A stretch of DNA of 7,344 nucleotides from JBOFCS01 sp051646185. GTDB lineage: Bacteria > Actinomycetota > Actinomycetes > Mycobacteriales > Mycobacteriaceae. The position numbers were made by a program, and so were the translations under genes. Shown here one piece after another: positions 1-6,803 of this stretch; positions within the stretch are counted from its first letter, which is position 1, and each line of letters begins with the position of its first letter. The stretch is from contig JBOFCS010000195.1 in the NCBI GenBank assembly GCA_051646185.1, positions 1 through 7,344 on the forward strand, written 5' to 3'. Below the pieces are notes generated by a model, which searched no databases, was not told where the DNA came from, and saw only the letters and a program-made list of their open reading frames with translations.

Positions 1-94
1 GCACGGGTATTCGAGTGTCGATAGAAGGAAAGTGCACATTCTGGTGTTTATCGTTTAGTGACAAGGCATCGGTGGTCATAAAAAACAATGGCAT
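1..94 (-). CDS. possible 5' end of a minus-strand protein, truncated by the window edge
   Basis: An open minus-strand frame runs off the left edge. From the ATG at 94 it reads MPLFFMTTDALSLNDKHQNV and then HFPSIDTRIPV, 31 codons without a stop. The ATG at 79 (MTTDALSL...) or the GTG at 136 could also be the start; an in-frame TAA lies about 15 bases upstream of that GTG. None of the three has a clear Shine-Dalgarno sequence. The frame follows the metalloprotease gene on the same strand with a gap of about 75-115 bases, so it could be the next gene of that unit. I do not recognise the product from so short a piece, and it could be chance. The other frames here close quickly, except one plus frame that ends at 104. 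Confidence 0.35.
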   Translation of the reverse strand, partial: MPLFFMTTDALSLNDKHQNVHFPSIDTRIPV

Positions 95-122
95 GCCCAG
101 ATGAGCCGATAGGGTCCGGTAA

Positions 123-139
123 CTTGTGTTATCCACAAG
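123..139. repeat. 17-bp palindrome containing a consensus DnaA-box 9-mer
   Basis: CTTGTG (123-128) and CACAAG (134-139) are perfect inverted repeats around a 5-base centre. Positions 129-137 read TTATCCACA, the perfect consensus DnaA box. It lies between the metalloprotease stop and the possible gene at the left edge. It is a single box with no AT-rich unwinding region or cluster of further boxes, so it is not an origin. It could be a titration or regulatory site, an operator, or chance. Confidence 0.4.
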
Positions 140-210
140 CAAAAACTCAATTTACCTGTGCATATCATTTTTTCTTGGCAAAAATGCCCTGGTAAAGAAA
201 TTTGATAAAA

Positions 211-1656
211 CTACTCAGTGTCTGAGCGCTGGGTACCGTCACCTTCTTGATTTTTTGGGGTCGGATCGCTCTGTGCGGCCCGCTCTGCTCGCTCACGAGC
301 TTCGGTTTTTTCCAGTTCTGCGATCGGGTCATCAAAGCTGCTACCGGTAAACCCGCCGCCGACAATCCGATCAATAAATGCTGCTGGGTTATCCAGATCT
401 GAACTATCTGGTAGCAGATCAGGATGCGCCCATACGCCATCTCGGGCGTCTACCCCGGCGGCATCAGTGACACGGGCCCATAAGGTTGTGGCTTCACGTA
501 CTTTTTTGGGGCGCAACTCGAGTCCAACAAGTGTGGAAAATGTTTGTTCTGCTGGGCCACCGGTAGCTCGTCTTCTCCGCAAAGTTTCGCTTAGGGCAAT
601 AGCGCTGGGGATTCGGCCGCCTAGGGCAGCTGACACAGTTACTTCAACCCAGCCCTCTACCAAAGCGAGTAGCGTTTCCAGCCGTTCTAACGCCTGCTTT
701 TGTTCCGGGGTTGTCTGAGGGGTAAAAGCTGCCTGCCCCAGTATTTTTTCCAAAGCAGCAGGATCGGTCAGTGACATAGGGTCAAAACCTTCGGCGACCT
801 GATCGAAGGAAGAAACATCAATACGAATACCTTGAGCATACTGCTCTACGGTGGCAAGCACTCGCTGACGAAGCCAGGGGACATGAGAGTACAGACGTTG
901 GTGTGCGGCTTCACGGGCGGCGAGGAAGACCAAAATTTCTTGATTAGGTTGGTCAAGCCCATCGCTAAACGACGCAATGGCCTCTGGCATGAGTGCTGCA
1001 GTGCCCTGGGGTCCCAGAGGCAGACCGATGTCGGTGGAGCTGAGCATTTCCTTGGAAAGCTGGCCCAATGCTTGGCCCAGTTGGGAACCAAAAGCTAACC
1101 CGCCCATCTGAGTTAAGATCCCCATCATGGGCCCAGCCATTTGTTGGGCTTCTGGGGGCAAGTTTTCTGACCACAAGCCAGAGATATGTTTTGCTACCGG
1201 ATCGCACAGGCGTTTCCAAGTGTCAATGGTGTTGTCCAACCATTCAGTGGCAGTCCAAGCGCTAGTGGTGGTCACTCCTGCTGGTAGCGCTGTTACACCG
1301 TCTAACCAGGTTTCCGCTAGCCGTACGGCATCGGTGATTGCTTCCCTAGTTCCGCTGGGTACGGGTGCTACTTTCCCGATGACGCCACGGGCGAGCTGCT
1401 TGGCAATGCTGTAGTTTACCGGTCCTTCTGACCTGCCAGCAGCTATTGAACTTGCAGCTCCGGTAAACATTTGGCCCAATTGGGTAAACATCTGCCCGAT
1501 CTGTGATGGATCAAATCCAGCGGCACTAAAGCCAAAGGGATGTGATGAACCTGGTTGGTCACCACTGTTACCTGAGCTACCGGCAGCTGAGTCATCCCGT
1601 TTATTGGAGTTGGGATCGTTATCTCCAGGGGAAAAGCCAAAAGGAACATCACTCAT
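211..1656 (-). CDS. zinc-dependent metalloprotease-like protein (DUF2342 / TIGR03624-type putative hydrolase)
   Basis: This 481-residue protein belongs to the actinobacterial family annotated as zinc-dependent metalloprotease or putative hydrolase, to my knowledge described as zincin-like. Substrate and role are unknown. The start is ATG at 1656 (MSDVPFGFSP), preceded by a modest GGAG; the stop is TAG. The N-terminal 45 residues are low-complexity Ser/Gly/Asp/Asn with two PFGFS motifs (5-9, 40-44), followed by a short internal repeat, IGQMFTQ-LGQMFTG (53-66). The core is mostly helical. Its best catalytic candidate is REAAH (248-252), followed by QRLYSHVPWLRQRV. This is a degenerate HExxH in which the first His is Arg but Glu and the second His remain. 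Glu334 or Glu338 in VEGWVEVT is a candidate further ligand. WAHPDLLP (409-416) is a conserved C-terminal mark, and the tail is charged and disordered. I see no signal peptide or membrane segment, so it is probably cytoplasmic. It is divergently oriented from the PDZ-Lon protease gene. Family assignment is confident; enzymatic activity is not. Confidence 0.9.
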   Translation of the reverse strand: MSDVPFGFSPGDNDPNSNKRDDSAAGSSGNSGDQPGSSHPFGFSAAGFDPSQIGQMFTQLGQMFTGAASSIAAGRSEGPVNYSIAKQLARGVIGKVAPVPSGTREAITDAVRLAETWLDGVTALPAGVTTTSAWTATEWLDNTIDTWKRLCDPVAKHISGLWSENLPPEAQQMAGPMMGILTQMGGLAFGSQLGQALGQLSKEMLSSTDIGLPLGPQGTAALMPEAIASFSDGLDQPNQEILVFLAAREAAHQRLYSHVPWLRQRVLATVEQYAQGIRIDVSSFDQVAEGFDPMSLTDPAALEKILGQAAFTPQTTPEQKQALERLETLLALVEGWVEVTVSAALGGRIPSAIALSETLRRRRATGGPAEQTFSTLVGLELRPKKVREATTLWARVTDAAGVDARDGVWAHPDLLPDSSDLDNPAAFIDRIVGGGFTGSSFDDPIAELEKTEARERAERAAQSDPTPKNQEGDGTQRSDTE

Positions 1657-1861
1657 GGCTCCACGGTACCGGCAGAAGTGAGTATTGGCTCCTTGTCTAG
1701 CTGTATATGGGCAGTTAACTTAGTTAGCTCTGGGAGAACAAGCTCTCGAAGCGCCTTTATTCATCACGTTTCAACTAAAAGGTGCGTTGGGGTGTGCAGT
1801 ATTTCTCCTGTTTGTGCAGTACCTGTCGACTGGTCATTGGGTAACCTTTACGCTGGGCGTC
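1657..1861. other. divergent intergenic region between metalloprotease and PDZ-Lon genes
   Basis: About 205 bases separate the two divergent starts, so promoters for both genes should lie here. The best minus-strand candidate is a TATACA-like -10 (complement of 1705-1712), without a convincing -35. On the plus strand, TAACCT (1842-1847) could be a -10 for the GTG at 1862, also without a good -35 at normal spacing. A Shine-Dalgarno-like AAGGAG on the minus strand (complement of 1691-1696) has no start codon at suitable distance. A GAGA(N6)TCTC inverted repeat lies near 1736-1749. I see no assignable operator. Confidence 0.4.
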
Positions 1862-2899
1862 GTGAATCGACGGATCTTAACTGTTGTAGCTGCTCTTGTT
1901 CCGACAACCGTGCTTGGTGTATTTGGTGCTTTGGTTACGGTTCCGTTTGTTGCGTTAGGTCCCGGTCCTACGTTTAACACCTTAGGTGTTGTTGCTGGTG
2001 ATGATGGGCAGGAAAAAAATATTGTTGATATTACCGGTACTGAGGTAGATAAAACTTCAGGCAACCTCAACATGACAACTGTTGCGGTGCGGGATCACCT
2101 GAAACTTTATGAAGCCTTGGGTTATTGGTTTAGTGGTCGTCAACAGTTGGTGCCCCGTGATGAGATATACCCGGCTGATCAGCCAAAAGAAAAGATTGAA
2201 GAGCAAAACAAAGAAGACTTTACGCAGTCAGAGGACAGTGCTGAGCTGGCGGCATTAAGATATTTGGGTTTCCCTTTTGAAGTGCAAGTAGCTTCGGTGT
2301 CCGAGCAGGGGCCCTCGGTTGGTGCGCTGGCAGAGAAAGATCGCATCACTGCAATCGATGGAGTTCAGGTAGCAAGTAATGCTGCGTTACAGGATTTCAT
2401 GGCAACAACAGTTGTTGGGCAAGAAGTTTTGGTTGATTTTGTTCGTGCGGGCCAACCGGGCGTGGCTACGGTTGTGTTGGGGAAACACCCCACAAAAGAT
2501 CGTGGAGTTTTGGGGATTACTACATCAGAAAACCCGCAGGTGCCTTTCACTGTGAACTTCAACTTAGGTGATGTTGGTGGACCTTCTGCAGGTTTGATGT
2601 TTACCCTTGCCGTTATTGACAAGCTTTCGCCTGGAGAGCTCAACGGTGGCAAGTTTGTTGCCGGTACCGGCACTATTGATCCAGATGGTGCTGTTGGACC
2701 GATTGGTGGAATTAACCATAAGTTAGTTGCTGCCCGTGAGGCTGGAGCAACAATTTTTTTGGTTCCAGATAAAAACTGTGCCGAAGCAGTCCGTAATGCT
2801 CCTTCAGGCCTGACGTTGGTGCGGGTTCAAAACCTTGCCGGGGCGGTGTCCGCGTTAACGGATTTACATGCTGGTAAAGAAGTAGTCGGCTGTAGTTAG
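1862..2899 (+). CDS. membrane-anchored PDZ-Lon (S16) serine protease
   Basis: This is a 345-residue Lon-type protease without the AAA+ domain. Residues about 5-32 form one membrane segment after a short basic N-terminus (NRR), which places the rest outside the cytoplasm. The conserved VALGPGPTFNTLG follows at 30-42. A PDZ domain spans roughly 135-210 (GPSVGALAEKDRITAIDG is its core). The S16 domain follows, with the catalytic Ser242 in GGPSAGLMFTLAVID and Lys287 in GPIGGINHKLVAAREAGA, so the Ser-Lys dyad is intact. The PDZ domain presumably binds substrate termini; the substrate is unknown. I chose GTG at 1862 because relatives begin MNRRIL... directly before the membrane segment. The frame can extend to TTG at 1787, which has an AAAGG 4 bases upstream, but the added residues would put a second hydrophobic stretch in front of the anchor. 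The RBS at 1862 is poor, so translation may be leaderless or inefficient. It converges on the PPA1309-family gene with 37 bases between the stops. Confidence 0.93.
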   Translation: MNRRILTVVAALVPTTVLGVFGALVTVPFVALGPGPTFNTLGVVAGDDGQEKNIVDITGTEVDKTSGNLNMTTVAVRDHLKLYEALGYWFSGRQQLVPRDEIYPADQPKEKIEEQNKEDFTQSEDSAELAALRYLGFPFEVQVASVSEQGPSVGALAEKDRITAIDGVQVASNAALQDFMATTVVGQEVLVDFVRAGQPGVATVVLGKHPTKDRGVLGITTSENPQVPFTVNFNLGDVGGPSAGLMFTLAVIDKLSPGELNGGKFVAGTGTIDPDGAVGPIGGINHKLVAAREAGATIFLVPDKNCAEAVRNAPSGLTLVRVQNLAGAVSALTDLHAGKEVVGCS

Positions 2900-2936
2900 A
2901 TTAGATATTTGGGTTTACTGATTTTTTTGTGGAGCT

Positions 2937-3548
2937 TTAGTGTTCGTCATAAGAATCAAGCGTGGCGTGTAATGCGTGGATGAGGTCTGGCGCTAATTCC
3001 TCGTAGTGAAGAAGTTCAATAGGGGCTTCGACACCTGGCGCAGGTTCAAGTTGCAGGAGGCACAGAGATTCCCCGGTGCGAAGAACCGCGGCAATAAGTC
3101 GGGCGTTTTTTCTATCGGGATGTGAAATGGCCGCCTGCCGAGCAGCCGCGTCTGCTGCGTGCGGATCAGCTAGCAGTGGGGCAAATACTTCGTCGAGATC
3201 GCTTTCAGCATCAGGGGGGAGTACAACAATCTCTTGGATGAGGGCACACCCTGCGACTGCTTCAGGCCAGCTGGTGGTGGCGAGGAATTCGTCTAACTCT
3301 GGTGAGCCATTGCCCATGTCTGCGGGTAGCGGTTCTTGTTCTACGGGAGTGAGTTCAGAGCTGCTGCCTAGCTCATCGAGCAGTTCCGGTTCGCTTTCGG
3401 CCAGTAGGGAAGTGGGTACTAGTGCAAACATCTGTGCAGGTTGTCCCCAACCCGCTGCATCAACAAACTCAACAACCTCGCGTACGCATCGCCCGAGTGA
3501 TTCGTCGGCCCAACCGGAGGTGGGATGGGGGCTGTCAAATTCGGTCAC
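2937..3548 (-). CDS. PPA1309 family protein (conserved actinobacterial, function unknown)
   Basis: This soluble acidic protein of 203 residues from the chosen start belongs to the family I know as PPA1309, often found beside PDZ-Lon and UPF0182 genes in Actinobacteria. Its function is unknown. Recognisable family blocks are AAGWGQPAQMFALVPT (31-46), WPEAVAGCALIQEIVVLPP (94-112) and AVLRTGESLCLLQL (154-167). The middle (about 50-90) is Glu/Ser/Pro-rich and probably a flexible insert. There is no signal peptide or membrane segment. The open frame extends to ATG at 3659, but the extra 37 residues do not look like the family. I therefore prefer GTG at 3548 (reading M-TEFDSPHPTSGW), although its Shine-Dalgarno sequence is weak (AAAGA about 7 bases upstream). 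The stop is TAA. The gene lies on the strand opposite both neighbours, divergent from UPF0182. I see no terminator hairpin in the gap with the PDZ-Lon gene. Confidence 0.85.
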   Translation of the reverse strand: MTEFDSPHPTSGWADESLGRCVREVVEFVDAAGWGQPAQMFALVPTSLLAESEPELLDELGSSSELTPVEQEPLPADMGNGSPELDEFLATTSWPEAVAGCALIQEIVVLPPDAESDLDEVFAPLLADPHAADAAARQAAISHPDRKNARLIAAVLRTGESLCLLQLEPAPGVEAPIELLHYEELAPDLIHALHATLDSYDEH

Positions 3549-3745
3549 TGGGTTATCTTTGCATCGCAGCACAGATCTGTCTGCACCGGCAGATGCCTTG
3601 GCTGGCTGAAGAGCGACAAGAAACTGCGTACAGTGGTGATGAGTAAGGGGTTTGTGCACCGCAAAGATCCCTTCGCAGTGTTGAGATCCTCAAGAATATT
3701 GATTGCGACATATTTGGTGTCGCCAGAGCAACTGGAGTGTGGCTC
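3549..3745. other. divergent intergenic region between PPA1309-family and UPF0182 genes
   Basis: Promoters for both genes are expected here. The best plus-strand candidate is TTCGCA (3672-3677), 17 bases, then AATATT (3695-3700), only a partial match to consensus. TTGAGA at 3681-3686 has no -10 at proper spacing. A perfect 10-bp palindrome, ACAGATCTGT, lies at 3571-3580, close to the preferred PPA1309 start. If the PPA1309 gene really begins at 3659, about half of this interval is coding. Nothing here is strong enough to name a regulator. Confidence 0.35.
3734..3737 (+). promoter_or_regulatory. Shine-Dalgarno GGAG deciding the UPF0182 start
   Basis: GGAG ends 8 bases before the GTG at 3746, a normal spacing. 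It overlaps the upstream in-frame GTG at 3737 and so cannot serve that codon. This supports 3746 over 3737. Confidence 0.6.
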
Positions 3746-6715
3746 GTGGGTATGCGTCCCGCTGTTGGGTTACCGAACCTTTCTCGACGCAATCGTGCGT
3801 TCATCATTGCTGCCGTCATTGGTTTGGCATTGTTATTGGTGGGCCCAAGATTTATCACCTTATATACCGACTGGTTGTGGTTTAATGAGGTGAATTTTAG
3901 TGGGGTCTTCAGCAAGATACTTGTGACGCGATTGGTCATTTTTATTTTGGTAGCGATCGTTGTTGGATTGATGACCTTCGCGGCGTTGGCGATGGCCTAT
4001 CGAACTCGCCCAGTTTTTGTTCCGGTGACTGGCCCGCATGATCCAGTGGTGCGCTACCGGACTGCTGTGATGAGTCGGCTGAAGGTATTTGCTCTGGGCA
4101 TTCCAGTTACAATTGGCGTGTTGTCTGGTTTTGTGGCGCAGAGCAGTTGGAGTACTGTTCAGCTTTTTTTGAACGGAACGTCCTTTGGTATCGACGATCC
4201 GCAGTTTCATCTAGATATTGGATTCTATGCTTTTGATTTGCCGTTTTATCGTTTAATTTTGAATATTCTTTTTGTGACGATCATAGTGTCATTTATCTTA
4301 AATTTGCTGGCACACTATATTTTTGGTGGCATTCGTCTTGCTGCAGCTGGTGGAGCGATAACTCGCCCTACGCGCATACAGTTAGCGGTGCTTGCTGGTG
4401 TGTTTGTGATGCTCAAAGCTATTGCTTACTGGTTTGATCGCTATGAGTTGTTGTTCAGTGACCGGAAAGAAAATAGCAATACTGGAGCAAAATTTACTGG
4501 GGCCAGCTATACCGATATCAATGCAGTGCTACCGGCAAAGCTGATTTTGCTGTCTATTGCGGTGATCTGTGCCCTTGCCTTTTTTGCGGCAATCATCTTG
4601 CAGGATCTCCGTATTCCAGCTTTAGCGACAGCGTTGCTGGTGCTTTCCTCGGTACTTGTTGGTGCGGCATGGCCTTTGGTTGTTGAGCAGTTCTCGGTCA
4701 AGCCCAATGCTCCGCAGAAGGAAAGTGAGTATATAGCCCGCAATATTGATGCCACTAAACAAGCATATGGGCTTACTGATGTTAATTATGAAAAAAACTG
4801 GGGCACAACTACTCCTGATTTAGGTGCAGTTGCGGCGGATCAAGCAACGTTGTCGAACCTGAGATTATTAGATCCTAATATACTTTCTCCAACTTTCACC
4901 CAGCAGCAGAGACTGCGCAATATGTTCGGTTTTCCAGATCAGCTTTCAGTAGATCGCTATGAAGTTGACGGGAAAATGCGTGACTTTGTGGTGGCAGCAA
5001 GAGAATTAAATCCTAATGCACTTGAAGGTGGGCAGAAAGACTGGATTAACCGACATACTGTTTATACGCATGGCAATGGCTTTATTGCGGCTCGGGCAAA
5101 CCAGGTGGATGAGGCGCCAACTGATACTTCAGGTGAGCGGGGCGGGTACCCTATTTATTCGGTTAATGATCTTGCCTCAACCAGGGATCCAAATTTCAAA
5201 AGTCCCATCCCCGTTGATCAGCCAAGGATTTATTTTGGTGAATTGATTGGCCGTTCGGATCCAGATTATGCAATTGTTGGAGCGGCCGGTAGTGGTCCAC
5301 GTGAATATGATGATGATGGTGTCAATTTCACTTACGACGGATCTGGCGGCGTCCCCGTTGGCAATATGTTTAACCGAGTGATCTTTTCGCTAAAGTACAC
5401 TGAGCGAAACTTCTTGCTCTCTGATGCGATTGGTGAGGACAGCAAAATAATATTTAACCGGGACCCTAGGGACCGGGTAAAAGAAGTTGCTCCTTGGTTG
5501 ACGGTGGATTCTAAGACCTACCCAGTGGTTATTGATAAACGAATCAAATGGGTAGTTGACGGATATACCACGTTGGATAACTTCCCTTATGCACAACGCA
5601 TGTCTTTGGAAGAAGCAACAACTGACTTACAAGATGTGGCACCTGGGGCGAACCTTCGCACTCAACCCAATCGTGATGTTGCTTATATTCGAAACTCGGT
5701 CAAAGCGGTAGTTGATGCTTATGACGGCAGCATCACTTTGTATCAGCAGGACGACAAGGACCCGGTACTTAAAGCGTGGATGGGTGTTTTCCCGGATGCT
5801 GTCCAGCCAAAGTCGGCTATTTCTACTGAACTTGCCGATCATTTCCGGTACCCAGAAGATCTGTTTAAGGTTCAGCGTGAGCTGCTCACAAAGTACCATC
5901 TGGATAACACTCAAGCAGTGGAGTTCTTTAACAGTGGTGACTTCTGGTCGGTCCCAAGTGATCCGCGTCCACAAAATACGGGAAAGCTCAATCAGCCTCC
6001 GTACTATGTGGTTGCCGCTGACCCCAATAATCCTGGTTCAAATTCTGCTTCGTTCCAATTGACCAGTGTGATGCGGCGTTTAAGTGTGGAAAACCTTGCT
6101 GCGTATATGACGGTCAGTTCTGATCCGCAGAGTTATGGGAAAATCACAGTCCGCCAGTTGCCAACGTCGATTCAGACGGACGGCCCAAAGCAGGTGCAGG
6201 ACAAGATGCTTAGCGCGGGTCCAGTGGCCTCAGCCCGAACTGTGGTGGAGGGTTCCTCGGAAGTCAAGTATGGCAATTTGCTGACTTTGCCGGTAGGTAA
6301 AGACGGGTTGTTGTATGTAGAACCGCTGTACACTCAGGCGAAACTTCAAAAGAGTGCGTATCCCAAGCTGTATCGAGTGTTGGTGTATTTCAACGGAAAT
6401 ATCGGTTTTGAGCCAACAATTGGTGCTGCGCTGCAAAAAGTTGGGATCAGTGCTGATGGGCTTGTCAGCACGCCAACTCCGGTTGTCCCCCCTAGTGCTG
6501 GTGTCGGACAAGAAGCTGGTGTCGGTGCTCCACCAACCTCACTCCCAGGCAACCCTGATGGGTTAACTCAAGCGCAGAAAGACGCTGTAGCCAAGTTGGG
6601 CGCTGCGCTTAATGAGGTACGGGCAGCACAGGCCTCTGGAGATTTTGATCGTTATGGTAAAGCTTTAGCTGCTCTTGATGAGGCAGTGAAGGCGTACCAG
6701 GCGGTTCAAGGCTAG
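3746..6715 (+). CDS. UPF0182 family integral membrane protein (COG1615-like), function unknown
   Basis: This 989-residue protein is full length for the actinobacterial UPF0182 family (homologous to M. tuberculosis Rv3193c by recalled sequence). Seven hydrophobic helices lie at about 18-38, 58-84, 112-134, 167-195, 210-229, 263-285 and 290-310. Family marks include LYTDWLWFNEVNFSGVFS, AYRTRPVFVPVTGP, DDPQFHLDIGFYAFDLPFYR and AHYIFGGIRL. A large, probably extracytoplasmic domain follows (about 315-890), with RIYFGELIGRSDPDYAIVG (from 494), the acidic EYDDDG (520-525) and GGVPVGN. A Pro/Gly/Ala-rich linker (about 908-937) leads to a helical, possibly coiled-coil tail (940-989). I chose GTG at 3746 because the product then begins MGMRPAVGLP, like the mycobacterial MGMRP start, and because of the GGAG upstream. 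GTG at 3737 and ATG at 3752 are alternatives. I see no enzyme motif and cannot state the function. A hairpin and the initiator tRNA follow on the same strand. Confidence 0.95.
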   Translation: MGMRPAVGLPNLSRRNRAFIIAAVIGLALLLVGPRFITLYTDWLWFNEVNFSGVFSKILVTRLVIFILVAIVVGLMTFAALAMAYRTRPVFVPVTGPHDPVVRYRTAVMSRLKVFALGIPVTIGVLSGFVAQSSWSTVQLFLNGTSFGIDDPQFHLDIGFYAFDLPFYRLILNILFVTIIVSFILNLLAHYIFGGIRLAAAGGAITRPTRIQLAVLAGVFVMLKAIAYWFDRYELLFSDRKENSNTGAKFTGASYTDINAVLPAKLILLSIAVICALAFFAAIILQDLRIPALATALLVLSSVLVGAAWPLVVEQFSVKPNAPQKESEYIARNIDATKQAYGLTDVNYEKNWGTTTPDLGAVAADQATLSNLRLLDPNILSPTFTQQQRLRNMFGFPDQLSVDRYEVDGKMRDFVVAARELNPNALEGGQKDWINRHTVYTHGNGFIAARANQVDEAPTDTSGERGGYPIYSVNDLASTRDPNFKSPIPVDQPRIYFGELIGRSDPDYAIVGAAGSGPREYDDDGVNFTYDGSGGVPVGNMFNRVIFSLKYTERNFLLSDAIGEDSKIIFNRDPRDRVKEVAPWLTVDSKTYPVVIDKRIKWVVDGYTTLDNFPYAQRMSLEEATTDLQDVAPGANLRTQPNRDVAYIRNSVKAVVDAYDGSITLYQQDDKDPVLKAWMGVFPDAVQPKSAISTELADHFRYPEDLFKVQRELLTKYHLDNTQAVEFFNSGDFWSVPSDPRPQNTGKLNQPPYYVVAADPNNPGSNSASFQLTSVMRRLSVENLAAYMTVSSDPQSYGKITVRQLPTSIQTDGPKQVQDKMLSAGPVASARTVVEGSSEVKYGNLLTLPVGKDGLLYVEPLYTQAKLQKSAYPKLYRVLVYFNGNIGFEPTIGAALQKVGISADGLVSTPTPVVPPSAGVGQEAGVGAPPTSLPGNPDGLTQAQKDAVAKLGAALNEVRAAQASGDFDRYGKALAALDEAVKAYQAVQG
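6497..6525 (+). repeat. short direct repeat in the UPF0182 linker
   Basis: GCTGGTGTCGG occurs at 6497-6507 and again at 6515-6525, a period of 18 bases. It encodes the two AGVG units of AGVGQEAGVGAPP in the linker before the C-terminal helices. The in-frame period makes the linker a likely site of length variation between strains. Confidence 0.6.
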
Positions 6716-6730
6716 GGAATACCGAGGACG

Positions 6731-6782
6731 GGGAGGTGAAGGTAAGCGCTTGCAGGCGATTTGCTTTCACCCTTCACCTCCC
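6731..6782 (+). terminator. 12-bp perfect hairpin after the UPF0182 gene, without U-tract
   Basis: GGGAGGTGAAGG (6731-6742) and CCTTCACCTCCC (6771-6782) form a perfect 12-bp stem around a 28-base loop. A small inner stem AAGC/GCTT (6744-6747, 6763-6766) can form within the loop. It starts 16 bases after the UPF0182 stop and ends 21 bases before tRNA-fMet. The stem is followed by TGTAACC rather than a run of T, so it is not a classical intrinsic terminator. It may protect the mRNA 3' end, mark tRNA processing, or act as a U-less terminator. Confidence 0.5.
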
Positions 6783-6790
6783 TGTAACCT
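6761..6790 (+). promoter_or_regulatory. weak candidate promoter for tRNA-fMet
   Basis: TTGCTT (6761-6766) and TAACCT (6785-6790) are separated by 18 bases, which would start transcription a few bases before the tRNA at 6804. Each element matches only about three consensus positions, and the -35 lies in the loop and 3' arm of the hairpin. Co-transcription with UPF0182 is the alternative. Confidence 0.25.
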
Positions 6791-6803
6791 GGGGATTACC
6801 CAA

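Noticed and set aside
178..189. Small inverted repeat GGCA-AAAA-TGCC near a T-run, as a terminator for the metalloprotease gene
   Set aside because: The stem is only 4 bp. On the minus strand it is followed by A-rich sequence; the T-run precedes it on the plus strand. It has the wrong orientation for either direction.
846..1219. Overlapping minus-strand frames and plus-strand frames within the metalloprotease gene
   Set aside because: They are out-of-frame shadows of the 481-residue coding sequence, without family similarity.
2900..2936. T-run in the convergent gap as a terminator
   Set aside because: A run of seven T is present (2922-2928), but I find no stem-loop in front of it on either strand.
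3571..3580. Palindrome ACAGATCTGT as an operator
   Set aside because: It is a single short palindrome with no second copy nearby and no match to a regulator site I know; chance is likely.
3076..3609. A 177-codon plus-strand open frame opposite the PPA1309 gene
   Set aside because: It is a Ser/Ala-rich shadow of the real minus-strand gene, with no domain or ribosome site.
5461..5477. CCCTAGGG palindrome with flanking GGGACC repeats
   Set aside because: It lies inside the UPF0182 coding sequence and is explained by the codons for NRDPRDRV; no regulatory context.
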